Source of the DNA: Anaerolineales bacterium
GTDB lineage: Bacteria; Chloroflexota; Anaerolineae; Anaerolineales; UBA11579
NCBI GenBank assembly: GCA_026129255.1
Contig: JAHCIJ010000003.1
Coordinates: 372,001-436,000 of the forward strand
Length of the DNA stretch: 64,000 nucleotides
Reading direction: 5' to 3'
This document shows, one piece after another, positions 15,600-23,768 of this stretch; positions within the stretch are counted from its first letter, which is position 1, and each line of letters opens with the position of its first letter. A program made the translations under genes and the position numbers. The notes beneath the pieces were generated by a model, which saw only the letters and a program-made list of their open reading frames with translations, was not told the DNA's origin and did no database searches.

Positions 15600-17839
15600 T
15601 GCGCCGCATTATCTTGTGCCTGGCCTTGTGTGCCGTCATCCTTAGCGCTTGTGGTCTGGGCGAGCCAGCGGCTCTGCCCACCCCGCAGATCAGCACAAAT
15701 TCGGCCCCAGACGCCGAGTTGGCCGTGCGCGCCTATTTGGATGCCTGGAATGCGGGCAACTATCCCAGCATGTACACCATGCTCACCGCAGAGAGCCGCA
15801 GCGCCATCACAGAAGAGGATTTTGTGGCCCGCTATGCAGATGTCGCCACGCAGGCCAATCTCTTCCGCGTAGATTATGAGATCCTGCAGTCGCTCATCAA
15901 CCCCCAGACGGCCCAGGTGGGTTACCGCGTCACGCTCAACTCGGCGGTCATCGGCGCCATCACGCGTGACACCGCCATTGACCTTAGGCTCGAAGCGGGC
16001 AACTGGCGCATTGTGTGGGATGACCGCATCATTCTGCCAGAGCTGGCCGGTGGCAACCGCCTCAGCATGCAGCGAGCAGTCCCCGCCCGCGGGCTGATCT
16101 ACGATCGCAACGGCAATGTGATCGCTGGCGGCACCCGGGCGGTTGCCGTCGGTGTGCTGCCCAGCCTGATCGCCGAAGAGGATGCCAGCCGCGTCGTGAG
16201 CGAGCTGGCGAGGGTCAGCCGCCGCCCGGCCTCAGAGATCAGCCGGTTGCTCTTTCCCGAACAGGGCGAGGCGCCCTTTTATGTACCGATCACCGAGGTC
16301 TCTGAAGAGGAATTCCTGACCCGCGCCGGAGATTGGAGCGGGCTCACCGGTATTCGCTTTGAATATTACGATACGCGTCTGTACTACAACGGCGGCATTG
16401 CCCCGCAGACGCTTGGCTACTACGGCCCCATCCCCGCCGAGCAAGTGCCGCAATACGTCCCGCGTGGCTACCAAAGCGATGACCGTATTGGCCGCCTGGG
16501 CATTGAGGCCTGGGGCGAAGAGTATTTGGCTGGCACGCGCGGTGGTTCTTTGTATGTGCTCAACCCGGCGGGTGAGATCGTCACCAAGCTGGCCGAGAGC
16601 CCGACGCGCGCCGCAGACTCGATCATCACTACACTGGATAGCGAATTGCAGCGCCGCGCCCAGGAAGCGATCAAAGACTTCAACGGAGCCGTCGTGGTAC
16701 TCGAGCGCGATACCGGCCGCATTCTGGCCATGGCATCTTCGCCTGGCTTCAACCAGAACTGGGCCGATGTTGGTAATTACAACTCCAACTGGAACTCATA
16801 CTTCACGGGTGGAGATGACGTCTTCTTCAACCGTGCCACCCAGGGTCAGTACCCGCCTGGCTCGATCTTCAAAGTCATCACGTATTCTGCTGCGGTGGAA
16901 AGCGGCCAATTCCAGCCTGACCAGGTGATGGATTGTGTTCAAGAGTGGCATGGGTTGCCCGGCCAAACCCTGATCGACTGGACGCTGGATAAGGAATTGC
17001 CCAGCAGTGGCCGCCTGACACTGGTTGAAGGCATCATGCGCTCGTGCAACCCGTGGTTCTACCAGATCGGTATGGATCTCTACAACGCGGGTTTCAAGAA
17101 CGCCGTCTCCGAGATGGCGCGCGGCTTCGGCTTTGGCTCACCCACCGGCATCCAGATGCTTAACGAGGTCGCAGGCTCCGTAGTGGACCCTGAACCTACC
17201 AATGAGGAAACTGGCCGCAACCAAGCCGTGCAGCAAGCTTTCGGTCAGGGCACTACGCTGCTCACCCCGCTGCAGGCCGCGGTCTACACGGCCGCGGTGG
17301 GCAATGGTGGCACGCTGTACGTGCCCTCCCTGGTGGAGCGTGTGGTCAATGCCAATGGCGAGGCCGTCCTGACCTTCTCCCCAGAGGTGAAGGGCACGCT
17401 GCCCATCAGCCAGACGACCCTGGAAACCTTGCAGGCCGGTATGCGCCTGGTAGTGGCTGACCCGCGCGGCACGGCCTACCGCCGCTTCACGGGCTTTGGC
17501 CTGCCCGTTTACGGGAAGACGGGCACAGCCACAGCCGGTACCGGCCTGCTGCCGCATGCCTGGTTCATTGGCTACACAGACGCCAACCGCGCCGACCAGC
17601 CAGACATTGCCATTGCCGTGTTGGTAGAAAATGTGGGTGATGGTTCTGACTTTGCGGCGCCCATCTTCCGCCGGGTGGCTGGCTACTACTTCTTTGGCAG
17701 CCCTGGCCCGCTGTACCCCTGGGAAATGGACTATGGCGTGGTCAATCCCATCTTCTTCAATGCCACCCTGCAAGCCCAGGCCACCGGCACGGCTGAGGCC
17801 GAGGCGACCCAGCAGGCCCAGGAAACTCCAGAGCCATAG
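15599..17839 (+). CDS. Class B penicillin-binding lipoprotein with MecA-type N-terminal domain
   Basis: 746 residues. MRRIILCLALCAVILSAC is a lipoprotein signal. Residues about 35-150 (ELAVRAYLDAWNAGNYPSMY onward) resemble the NTF2-like MecA_N domain. A dimerisation domain follows, opening at RGLIYDRNGNVIAGG. The transpeptidase domain has S422-x-x-K425 (PPGSIFKV), S482-C-N and K640-T-G. It should cross-link peptidoglycan outside the membrane. Anchoring by a lipid rather than a transmembrane helix is unusual for class B PBPs. The C-terminal tail is Ala/Thr/Glu-rich. Coupled to maf and followed within 5 bp by rsgA. Confidence 0.88.
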   Translation: MRRIILCLALCAVILSACGLGEPAALPTPQISTNSAPDAELAVRAYLDAWNAGNYPSMYTMLTAESRSAITEEDFVARYADVATQANLFRVDYEILQSLINPQTAQVGYRVTLNSAVIGAITRDTAIDLRLEAGNWRIVWDDRIILPELAGGNRLSMQRAVPARGLIYDRNGNVIAGGTRAVAVGVLPSLIAEEDASRVVSELARVSRRPASEISRLLFPEQGEAPFYVPITEVSEEEFLTRAGDWSGLTGIRFEYYDTRLYYNGGIAPQTLGYYGPIPAEQVPQYVPRGYQSDDRIGRLGIEAWGEEYLAGTRGGSLYVLNPAGEIVTKLAESPTRAADSIITTLDSELQRRAQEAIKDFNGAVVVLERDTGRILAMASSPGFNQNWADVGNYNSNWNSYFTGGDDVFFNRATQGQYPPGSIFKVITYSAAVESGQFQPDQVMDCVQEWHGLPGQTLIDWTLDKELPSSGRLTLVEGIMRSCNPWFYQIGMDLYNAGFKNAVSEMARGFGFGSPTGIQMLNEVAGSVVDPEPTNEETGRNQAVQQAFGQGTTLLTPLQAAVYTAAVGNGGTLYVPSLVERVVNANGEAVLTFSPEVKGTLPISQTTLETLQAGMRLVVADPRGTAYRRFTGFGLPVYGKTGTATAGTGLLPHAWFIGYTDANRADQPDIAIAVLVENVGDGSDFAAPIFRRVAGYYFFGSPGPLYPWEMDYGVVNPIFFNATLQAQATGTAEAEATQQAQETPEP

Positions 17840-17843
17840 CCTG

Positions 17844-18749
17844 ATGCAGCTCAGTGGCCTGGTCACTCGCTCCCAATCCGGCTTTTACGCCGTTGAAACG
17901 CCGCAGGGCGAATACCTGGCGCGCTTGCGTGGGCGCCTGAAGCGCGGCCGCCCCACGGGGGATATCGTTGCCATTGGCGACAGAGTTGAGATCAGCGTGG
18001 AGGACGGCGCCGAGCCGATGATCGAGTCGGTCGCCCCCCGCCAGCGCGCCCTGGTGCGGCGTGATCCGCGCCCGATCGGCGACTATGAGCAAGTCTTGAT
18101 CGCCAACCCAGACCAAGCGCTGTTCATCTTTGCCTGCGCAGACCCCGCGCCGCGCTTGCGCATGCTTGACCGCTTTCTGGTCATCGCCGAGGCGCAGGAT
18201 ATCGCCGCCCACATCGTTGCCACCAAGGTCGATCTGGTAGGGATAGAGCAGGCCAAAGCGATCTTTGGACACTACACCGAGATTGGCTACCCAGTGCACT
18301 ACACATCTATATCCGATGGCGCCGGCATCGAAGAGCTGCGCAGCTTGCTGCAGGGCAAGGTGTCTGTGTTGGCCGGGCCATCAGGGGCGGGCAAGACCAG
18401 CCTGATGAACGCTACCCAGCCGGGCTTAGACCTGCGTGTGGGTGATGTGCAGCAGGGCAATCGCAAGGGCCGCCACACCACGGCGGAGCGCTTGATGCAC
18501 AAGTTGGCTGGCGGTGGTTATGTGGCGGATACACCGGGGCTCAAAGCGCTGGCCCTGTGGGATATCCAGCCTGAGGAGTTGGACGGCTATTTTCCCGAGA
18601 TCAAGCCCCTCATCCACCAATGCCGCTACCGCGCATGCCGGCACATTGAAGAGCCGGGCTGTGCAGTCATCGAGGCCGCCCAAACAGGCAAAATTCACAT
18701 GGACCGCTACGAGTCCTACCTGGCCCTGAGACAAGGTTCCAAGGAATAA
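17844..18749 (+). CDS. rsgA: Ribosome small-subunit biogenesis GTPase RsgA
   Basis: 301 residues. An N-terminal OB-fold (GFYAVETPQGEYLARLRG) is followed by a circularly permuted GTPase: G4 ATKVDLV comes before G1 GPSGAGKTSL and G3 DTPGLKAL. The zinc-binding end has C-x-x-x-x-C-x-H then C in CRYRACRHIEEPGC. It assists late 30S maturation. The ATG at 17844 lies 5 bp after the PBP stop; longer in-frame starts read through the PBP gene in another frame. A strong hairpin follows the stop. Confidence 0.95.
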   Translation: MQLSGLVTRSQSGFYAVETPQGEYLARLRGRLKRGRPTGDIVAIGDRVEISVEDGAEPMIESVAPRQRALVRRDPRPIGDYEQVLIANPDQALFIFACADPAPRLRMLDRFLVIAEAQDIAAHIVATKVDLVGIEQAKAIFGHYTEIGYPVHYTSISDGAGIEELRSLLQGKVSVLAGPSGAGKTSLMNATQPGLDLRVGDVQQGNRKGRHTTAERLMHKLAGGGYVADTPGLKALALWDIQPEELDGYFPEIKPLIHQCRYRACRHIEEPGCAVIEAAQTGKIHMDRYESYLALRQGSKE

Positions 18750-18754
18750 AAAAA

Positions 18755-18780
18755 AGCGCCTGCAACTGCAGGCGCTTTTT
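18755..18780. terminator. Bidirectional intrinsic terminator
   Basis: The perfect inverted repeat AGCGCCTGCA / TGCAGGCGCT is flanked by an A-run on the left and a T-run on the right. It can end rsgA transcripts on plus and the ABC-transporter operon on minus. Confidence 0.85.
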
Positions 18781-18782
18781 TT

Positions 18783-19025
18783 TTATCTGTGTTCGTCGTA
18801 CTCATCTTCTTTTTCCCGGCGGAACTTGTGCCGCCGCTGCACGCCGATCATCGCAATCCCAATAATCCCGAACAGCAGGCCTACCAGAGATACTCCATAG
18901 GTCAGGAAGGCTAGAAAGAAGTTAATTTCTACGATCCTCAGGATAAACAGCCACGGCATGATGAATCCAAACAGGACCATCAAGAAGCCAATGCCTAAAA
19001 ACTGTTTAGCGCTTAACCTCAGCAA
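18783..19025 (-). CDS. Small two-helix membrane protein
   Basis: 80 residues from a TTG start at 19025. GGAGGAAAGAC directly upstream gives good Shine-Dalgarno support. Two hydrophobic helices (FLGIGFLMVLFGFIMPWLFI and VSLVGLLFGIIGIAMIGV) are followed by a strongly charged tail (RRHKFRREKEDEYDEHR). No family recognised. It overlaps the 3' end of the upstream ABC ATPase gene by 20 bp and is the last gene of that operon, so it may be an accessory to the transporter, which is inference. Confidence 0.65.
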   Translation of the reverse strand: MLRLSAKQFLGIGFLMVLFGFIMPWLFILRIVEINFFLAFLTYGVSLVGLLFGIIGIAMIGVQRRHKFRREKEDEYDEHR

Positions 19026-20073
19026 GTCTTTCCTCCAGGTCAGGTGCGTACAACCAGCACGAGGTCAGGTAGTTTGCCTCAGGCGACACTTCTGGCGGGT
19101 CCTGAACATCGCACAGGCCCTCCATGAAATGCGAGCAGCGCGGGTGGAAGCGGCAGCCCGTGGGCGGCTTCACCAGGCTGGGTGGTTCACCTGGGGGCAC
19201 ATCTTTATAGTGCAGGGCGTTGTTGGCGTCAGGGTCAGAGGTAGCCGCCAGCAGCGCCTGAGTATACGGGTGGCGGGAATTCTTGAGCAAGGCCTCCATG
19301 GGGGCCTTCTCGATCAGTTGGCCTGCGTACATCACAAAGATGCGCTCAGAGAAGTAGCGCACGGTAGAAAGGTCATGCGTGATGTAGATCACGGCCAGCT
19401 GGTGGCTGACTTGCAGATCGCGCAGCAATTTGAGGATCTCCACGCGCACCGAAGCATCTAGCATGGAAACAGGCTCGTCTGCCACGATCAGCTTGGGTTC
19501 CAGGATCATCGCACGCGCAATGACCACACGCTGGGCCTGCCCACCGCTGATCTGGTGCGGGAACTTGGGCAGCACTTCACTTTGCGGCGTCAGCTTAACC
19601 TCTTCCATCACTTTGTTGACACGGCGCATGCGCTCTTCTTTGTCCTTGATGCCGTGGATGATCAGCGGCTCTTCAAGGATGCGCTCGATCGTCATGAACG
19701 GTGCCAGGGAGCCAAAGGGGTCTTGCTGCACGTAGCCGATCAAGGAGCGATACCACTCCAGGTCCTCGCGGTTGAACTTGCTGATGTCGCGGCCGCGGAA
19801 AACGATCTTGCCTTCCGTGGGCGTGTTCAGACCCAGGATGGTCTTCATCAGGCTGGATTTGCCACAACCACTCTCACCCACGATGGCGATCGCTTCACCT
19901 TCGTGCAGGTCAAACGTTACACCGTCAACGGCACGCACATGCCCGGCATTGCCAAAACCAAAGCGGCGCAGCTCAAACCACACACGCAAGTCTTTGATGG
20001 AAAGCAGTGGGGCGTTGGGGTCTTCGCTGTTGTTGGCCGCGGCAACTGCCGCGGCATTCTTCTTGGTTGCCAT
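19006..20073 (-). CDS. Oligopeptide-type ABC transporter ATP-binding protein (OppF-like)
   Basis: 355 residues. Walker A GESGCGKSSL, Q-loop YVQQDPFGSL, signature SGGQAQRV and Walker B LIVADEPVSMLDAS are all present. The C-terminal PPTGCRFHPRCSH cysteine motif and the oligopeptide-family extension are typical of OppF/DppF. It hydrolyses ATP on the cytoplasmic side of the importer. Its ATG abuts the stop of the OppD-like gene (TAAATG). The N-terminus has an extra alanine/asparagine stretch. Confidence 0.92.
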   Translation of the reverse strand: MATKKNAAAVAAANNSEDPNAPLLSIKDLRVWFELRRFGFGNAGHVRAVDGVTFDLHEGEAIAIVGESGCGKSSLMKTILGLNTPTEGKIVFRGRDISKFNREDLEWYRSLIGYVQQDPFGSLAPFMTIERILEEPLIIHGIKDKEERMRRVNKVMEEVKLTPQSEVLPKFPHQISGGQAQRVVIARAMILEPKLIVADEPVSMLDASVRVEILKLLRDLQVSHQLAVIYITHDLSTVRYFSERIFVMYAGQLIEKAPMEALLKNSRHPYTQALLAATSDPDANNALHYKDVPPGEPPSLVKPPTGCRFHPRCSHFMEGLCDVQDPPEVSPEANYLTSCWLYAPDLEERLAEVKR

Positions 20074-21072
20074 TTAGTTTTTGAGCTCCTTGCTACCGGG
20101 TTCGTACAGCCAGCACTTCACATAGCGATCCTCAACCTCGAACAGAGGGGGATCCTGAGTGCATTTATCAAAGCGTTTCGGGCAGCGCTCAGCAAAGCGG
20201 CAACCAGTGGGGGGGTTAATCAGGCTGGGCGGCTGGCCGGTGATGAATTCGGGCTCAACCGTCTCGCGCAGGCGTGGCACGCTCGCCATCAGCTTCTGCG
20301 AGTAGGGGTGCAGCGGCTGGGTGAAAAAGCGTGCCGAGTCAGAGTCTTCAACGATCTGGCCGGCGTACATCACCACCACGCGGTCAGCCAATTCGCTGGA
20401 GGTGGCAATATCATGCGTGATGAGAATGAAGCTGGCGTCAGTTTCTTTCTTGATGCGCTTCAGCAGGTTCATGATGTTGGCCTGGGTCAACAGGTCCAGT
20501 GCCGAAGTTGGCTCATCCAGGGCGATCAGCTTGGGGTTGGTGACCAATGCCATAGCGATCGCCACGCGCTGGCGCATACCACCGCTCAGCTCAAAGGCGT
20601 AGCGGTCCAGAAAGTCAACCGGAACACCCACCTTTTGGAACATTTCCTTGGCGCGTTCCAGCGCCTCTTCCTGGCTCAAGCCCTGGTGCACGATCAGGGG
20701 CTCAGCCACCTGCTCGCCCACGCGCAACACGGGGTTGAGCGAGTTCATCGCCGCCTGTGGCACCATCGAGATCTTGGCCCAGCGGACATCCTGGCGGTAG
20801 GTTTCGTCGTCCAGGGCCATGGTGTCCTGGCCATCCAGGTATACATGGCCGCTGTACTCCTCCACGTTGCGAGGCAGCAGGCGCAATAGAGCTTTGGCAA
20901 AAGAGGTTTTGCCGCAACCCGATTCTCCAATCACCACTACGGCCTGATTGGAGGGCATTTCAAACCTAACCTTGTCCACGGCCTGCACCATCCCTTTGGA
21001 GGTACGGAAGGACAAGGTTAAGTCTTCAACTTTCAGCAGTTGTTCGTGTTTCGTCATAACGTTTAGAGCCAT
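20074..21072 (-). CDS. Oligopeptide-type ABC transporter ATP-binding protein (OppD-like)
   Basis: 332 residues. Walker A GESGCGKTSF, signature LSGGMRQRV, Walker B LIALDEPTSALD and the H-loop ILITHD are present. The C-terminal PPTGCRFAERCP motif may hold an iron-sulfur cluster in some members. It pairs with the OppF-like ATPase encoded immediately downstream. A second in-frame ATG at 21057 is possible, but the upstream purine-rich stretch sits better with 21072. Confidence 0.92.
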   Translation of the reverse strand: MALNVMTKHEQLLKVEDLTLSFRTSKGMVQAVDKVRFEMPSNQAVVVIGESGCGKTSFAKALLRLLPRNVEEYSGHVYLDGQDTMALDDETYRQDVRWAKISMVPQAAMNSLNPVLRVGEQVAEPLIVHQGLSQEEALERAKEMFQKVGVPVDFLDRYAFELSGGMRQRVAIAMALVTNPKLIALDEPTSALDLLTQANIMNLLKRIKKETDASFILITHDIATSSELADRVVVMYAGQIVEDSDSARFFTQPLHPYSQKLMASVPRLRETVEPEFITGQPPSLINPPTGCRFAERCPKRFDKCTQDPPLFEVEDRYVKCWLYEPGSKELKN

Positions 21073-21086
21073 CTTTCTTCTTCAGG

Positions 21087-22433
21087 TTAGATGTCACGCA
21101 AGCGTGGGTTGAAGATGCGGTCCATGGCGAAACCGACCATCGCAAAACCCAGACCGGTGATGATGAGCAGAACCGCCGGCTCCAGGATCCAGTAATAGTA
21201 GCCGTTGTAAACCGCTCCGCCGGTGCCCCAGGCCTCATAGATGATCTTGCCCCAGGTCGGCAGCACGGGGTCACCCAGGTTCAGCGACGCCAGCGTAGCT
21301 TCCAGGAACACGAAAGCGGGCACACCCAGCACAAGGTCTGGAATGAGCAGCGGTGTGATACGCGGGATCAGGTAACTAAAGATGATGCGCCCGCTGCTGG
21401 CTCCGTACGACTTGGCCGCCTCGATATAAGGCGACTCCTTCACTTGTAAGAAGATGGCGCGGTAGCTCTTGATCGCACCGCTGAAGATACTCAGTAAAAC
21501 CGTCGCTCCTAGAATGGTCCAGATACTCTTTGAGTAAAAGGTACCAATCATGATAAGGATACTGAGCGTCGGCAGGTTAATGCTGATCTCTGTAATGCGC
21601 TGGATGAGTTCATCCACCCAGCCGCCATACCACACGCCGATCGCAGCAAACACGATGGCGGCGATCGAGGTGCCGAAGGAGGCTACCAGGCCGAAGGCCA
21701 GCGCGATCGGCGTGCCCCACAGGATACCGATAGTCAGATCGCGGCGTAGGTTGTCCGTCCCAAACAGGCCGTAGACCTTGCCGTGCAAGATCACATCAGC
21801 CTTGGAGACCACCGACTCTGGCTCAAACGTGATGCTGTCGATCACGATCTGATACTCGCCCTTGAGGATGTCCAGGGCTTCTGTTTCCGGATTGTCAAAA
21901 AGGGCCAGCTCAGGGCTAACGCCGCCCAGGCGCCGCCGCAGTTTATCGTCCTGCACGGCACGGTACGTGGTGGTGTAGCCGATACCTTGTTCCATCAGGC
22001 GGATCTCTCGCCCGTCAGGCGTGATCCAAAACAAGCTCACAAACGGGTTGCGCGTGTTGTACTTGCTCGTAAAGTTGAAAACAATATCCTGAGGGGCCTC
22101 ATCAGCAGTGTAGTTGAAGCTGTACACCACAATGCGGTTCTCACCTTCAGAGCGCTGGTTTACTTCAGTTTCCACGCCAGGGTCAGCCAGCCCGAGGAGA
22201 ATGGTCTCAGGCAGCTTCTTGGAGCGGAAGAAGTTGACCCACGCCGGCGGAACCGTCTTGGGGTTTTGACCCCAGATCGCTTCACCGCCGCGCCACAGCC
22301 GGATGGCTTCTTCGCGCGGGATGTAGATCACTGTAAAGATCGAGACGATGAACAGCACCGCGATCAGAGCCAACCCTACCAGGGCGGTCGGATATTTGAG
22401 CAGCTGTTGGAAGCCCTTAACTAGTCCTTGCAT
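21087..22433 (-). CDS. ABC transporter permease (OppC-like) with a large external insertion
   Basis: 448 residues against about 300 for OppC. One N-terminal helix (YPTALVGLALIAVLFIVSIF) is followed by about 190 mostly hydrophilic, beta-prone residues, from about 45 to 235. The usual permease core comes next: GTDNLRRDLTIGILWGTPIA and the EAA loop YIEAAKSYGASSGRII, which contacts the ATPases. The insertion lies on the outer side and could contact the large binding protein encoded upstream. In the operon it lies between OppB-like and OppD-like genes. Confidence 0.88.
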   Translation of the reverse strand: MQGLVKGFQQLLKYPTALVGLALIAVLFIVSIFTVIYIPREEAIRLWRGGEAIWGQNPKTVPPAWVNFFRSKKLPETILLGLADPGVETEVNQRSEGENRIVVYSFNYTADEAPQDIVFNFTSKYNTRNPFVSLFWITPDGREIRLMEQGIGYTTTYRAVQDDKLRRRLGGVSPELALFDNPETEALDILKGEYQIVIDSITFEPESVVSKADVILHGKVYGLFGTDNLRRDLTIGILWGTPIALAFGLVASFGTSIAAIVFAAIGVWYGGWVDELIQRITEISINLPTLSILIMIGTFYSKSIWTILGATVLLSIFSGAIKSYRAIFLQVKESPYIEAAKSYGASSGRIIFSYLIPRITPLLIPDLVLGVPAFVFLEATLASLNLGDPVLPTWGKIIYEAWGTGGAVYNGYYYWILEPAVLLIITGLGFAMVGFAMDRIFNPRLRDI

Positions 22434-22459
22434 AGTAAATTCACCTGTTTCTTGAGGCT

Positions 22460-23599
22460 CTACTCGCCAATTTTTACGCGCGGGTCAACCAGCGCATAAA
22501 CAAAGTCGAGCAGGAATACGGTCAACGCCAGCAGATAAGCATAAATGATCGTAATGGCGACGATGACCGGAGTATCGTACAAACCGATGGCAGTGATGTA
22601 GGTTCGCCCCAGACCCGGCCATTGGAAAACACCCTCAGTAAGGATCAGGCCGGTCCATAGGCCGATCACAAGCAGCGCAAAGCTGGTGATGATCGTCGGC
22701 AGGGTCGGGCGCAAGATGTAGCGATACTGAATATCGCGCGCGCTCAGTCCCTTGGCTTTTGCCATTTCCACATAATCTTCACTGGAGTAGATCAGGAAGA
22801 AGGTGCGCCAGTTGTAGATACTGATGAAGATCGAACTGGTAATGATCGCTGCCGTCGGCAGGATCAAGTGCTTGCCCACGTTCAGGATGTAGCCCCACTG
22901 GTCACGTGGCGGCGGGGAGTCGATCATGCCGCCGAAGGGCAGCCACTTGAGCACCGCCGCAAACAGCAGAATGAGGAATAGACCGTAAAACCATGAAGGT
23001 GCTGATGACGTAGGTGAGAACGCAATGATCAGCTTGTCCCAGAAATTTCCGTAGGAGCGCGAGAGCATCAGCGCTAGCGCAATACTCCCAAAGAATAGGA
23101 TCAAATTGGAAGCGCCAACCAGCAGTAACGTCGGCCCCAGGCGATCCAGAATGATCAGCCTTACTTGCCGCGATCCGGTGTCACTGGCCATTAACTGCGC
23201 CGTGCCAAAATCCAAACGGATAGCATTCCACAAAAAGGTCAGGCTGCGCACCACAAAGGGCTTGTCCAGGCCGTAGCGCTTTTCAGCACGTTCCACCTGG
23301 GCCAGGAAGAAAGCGTTCTTGGCGGCCGGGTCCATTTGCTGGTAATTTTGATCTGCGCGCAGCTGCTGGCCAATAAATTCGCGGATTTGGCCGCGCACAA
23401 TCTGGTCCACATAGCCGCCCATGTTGGCGATCAGGATGGTCAGATACACAGCCACCACTACGCTGAAAAAGATACTGACCATTTTGAGCAAGGTGTATTT
23501 GGCTACACGCGCAAAGGTGCTGTTCTGAGCTTTGGGACTAGTCGTTTGTTCTTGGGGTACGCCGGAGGGCGCCTCAAGATCTGGCGTAGTTACACTCAT
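22460..23599 (-). CDS. ABC transporter permease (OppB-like)
   Basis: 379 residues. A cytoplasmic N-terminus of about 35 residues precedes the first helix. An external segment of about 100 residues follows, longer than usual, then five core helices. The EAA loop is YVEMAKAKGLSARDIQYRYI, and the end is LDFVYALVDPRVKIG, typical of OppB/DppB. It forms the heterodimeric channel with the OppC-like protein. AAGGAG precedes the ATG. It is separated from the binding-protein gene by a perfect palindrome. Confidence 0.9.
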   Translation of the reverse strand: MSVTTPDLEAPSGVPQEQTTSPKAQNSTFARVAKYTLLKMVSIFFSVVVAVYLTILIANMGGYVDQIVRGQIREFIGQQLRADQNYQQMDPAAKNAFFLAQVERAEKRYGLDKPFVVRSLTFLWNAIRLDFGTAQLMASDTGSRQVRLIILDRLGPTLLLVGASNLILFFGSIALALMLSRSYGNFWDKLIIAFSPTSSAPSWFYGLFLILLFAAVLKWLPFGGMIDSPPPRDQWGYILNVGKHLILPTAAIITSSIFISIYNWRTFFLIYSSEDYVEMAKAKGLSARDIQYRYILRPTLPTIITSFALLVIGLWTGLILTEGVFQWPGLGRTYITAIGLYDTPVIVAITIIYAYLLALTVFLLDFVYALVDPRVKIGE

Positions 23600-23701
23600 T
23601 CAATTTCTCCTTGCTTCCGGATGGAACTGGGCGGAATGCCCAAATAATATACCAAAAAACCGAATACCTATAATGAGAATCATTCCGGTTGCAGTTAAAG
23701 C

Positions 23702-23733
23702 AACAGCGGCAGGGCCTAGGCCCTGCCGCTGTT
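23702..23733. terminator. Perfect 32-nt palindrome between binding protein and permease genes
   Basis: The arm AACAGCGGCAGGGCCT is followed directly by its exact complement. The T-run (GTTTTTTCT) lies on the plus side, opposite to the direction of the flanking minus-strand genes. On minus only a short T-poor tail follows. It may act as an mRNA-stabilising or partial-termination hairpin that lets the binding protein be made in excess of the permeases. Confidence 0.55.
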
Positions 23734-23768
23734 TTTTCTAGCATTTTGCTACTTCTGGTTTGTGGTGA

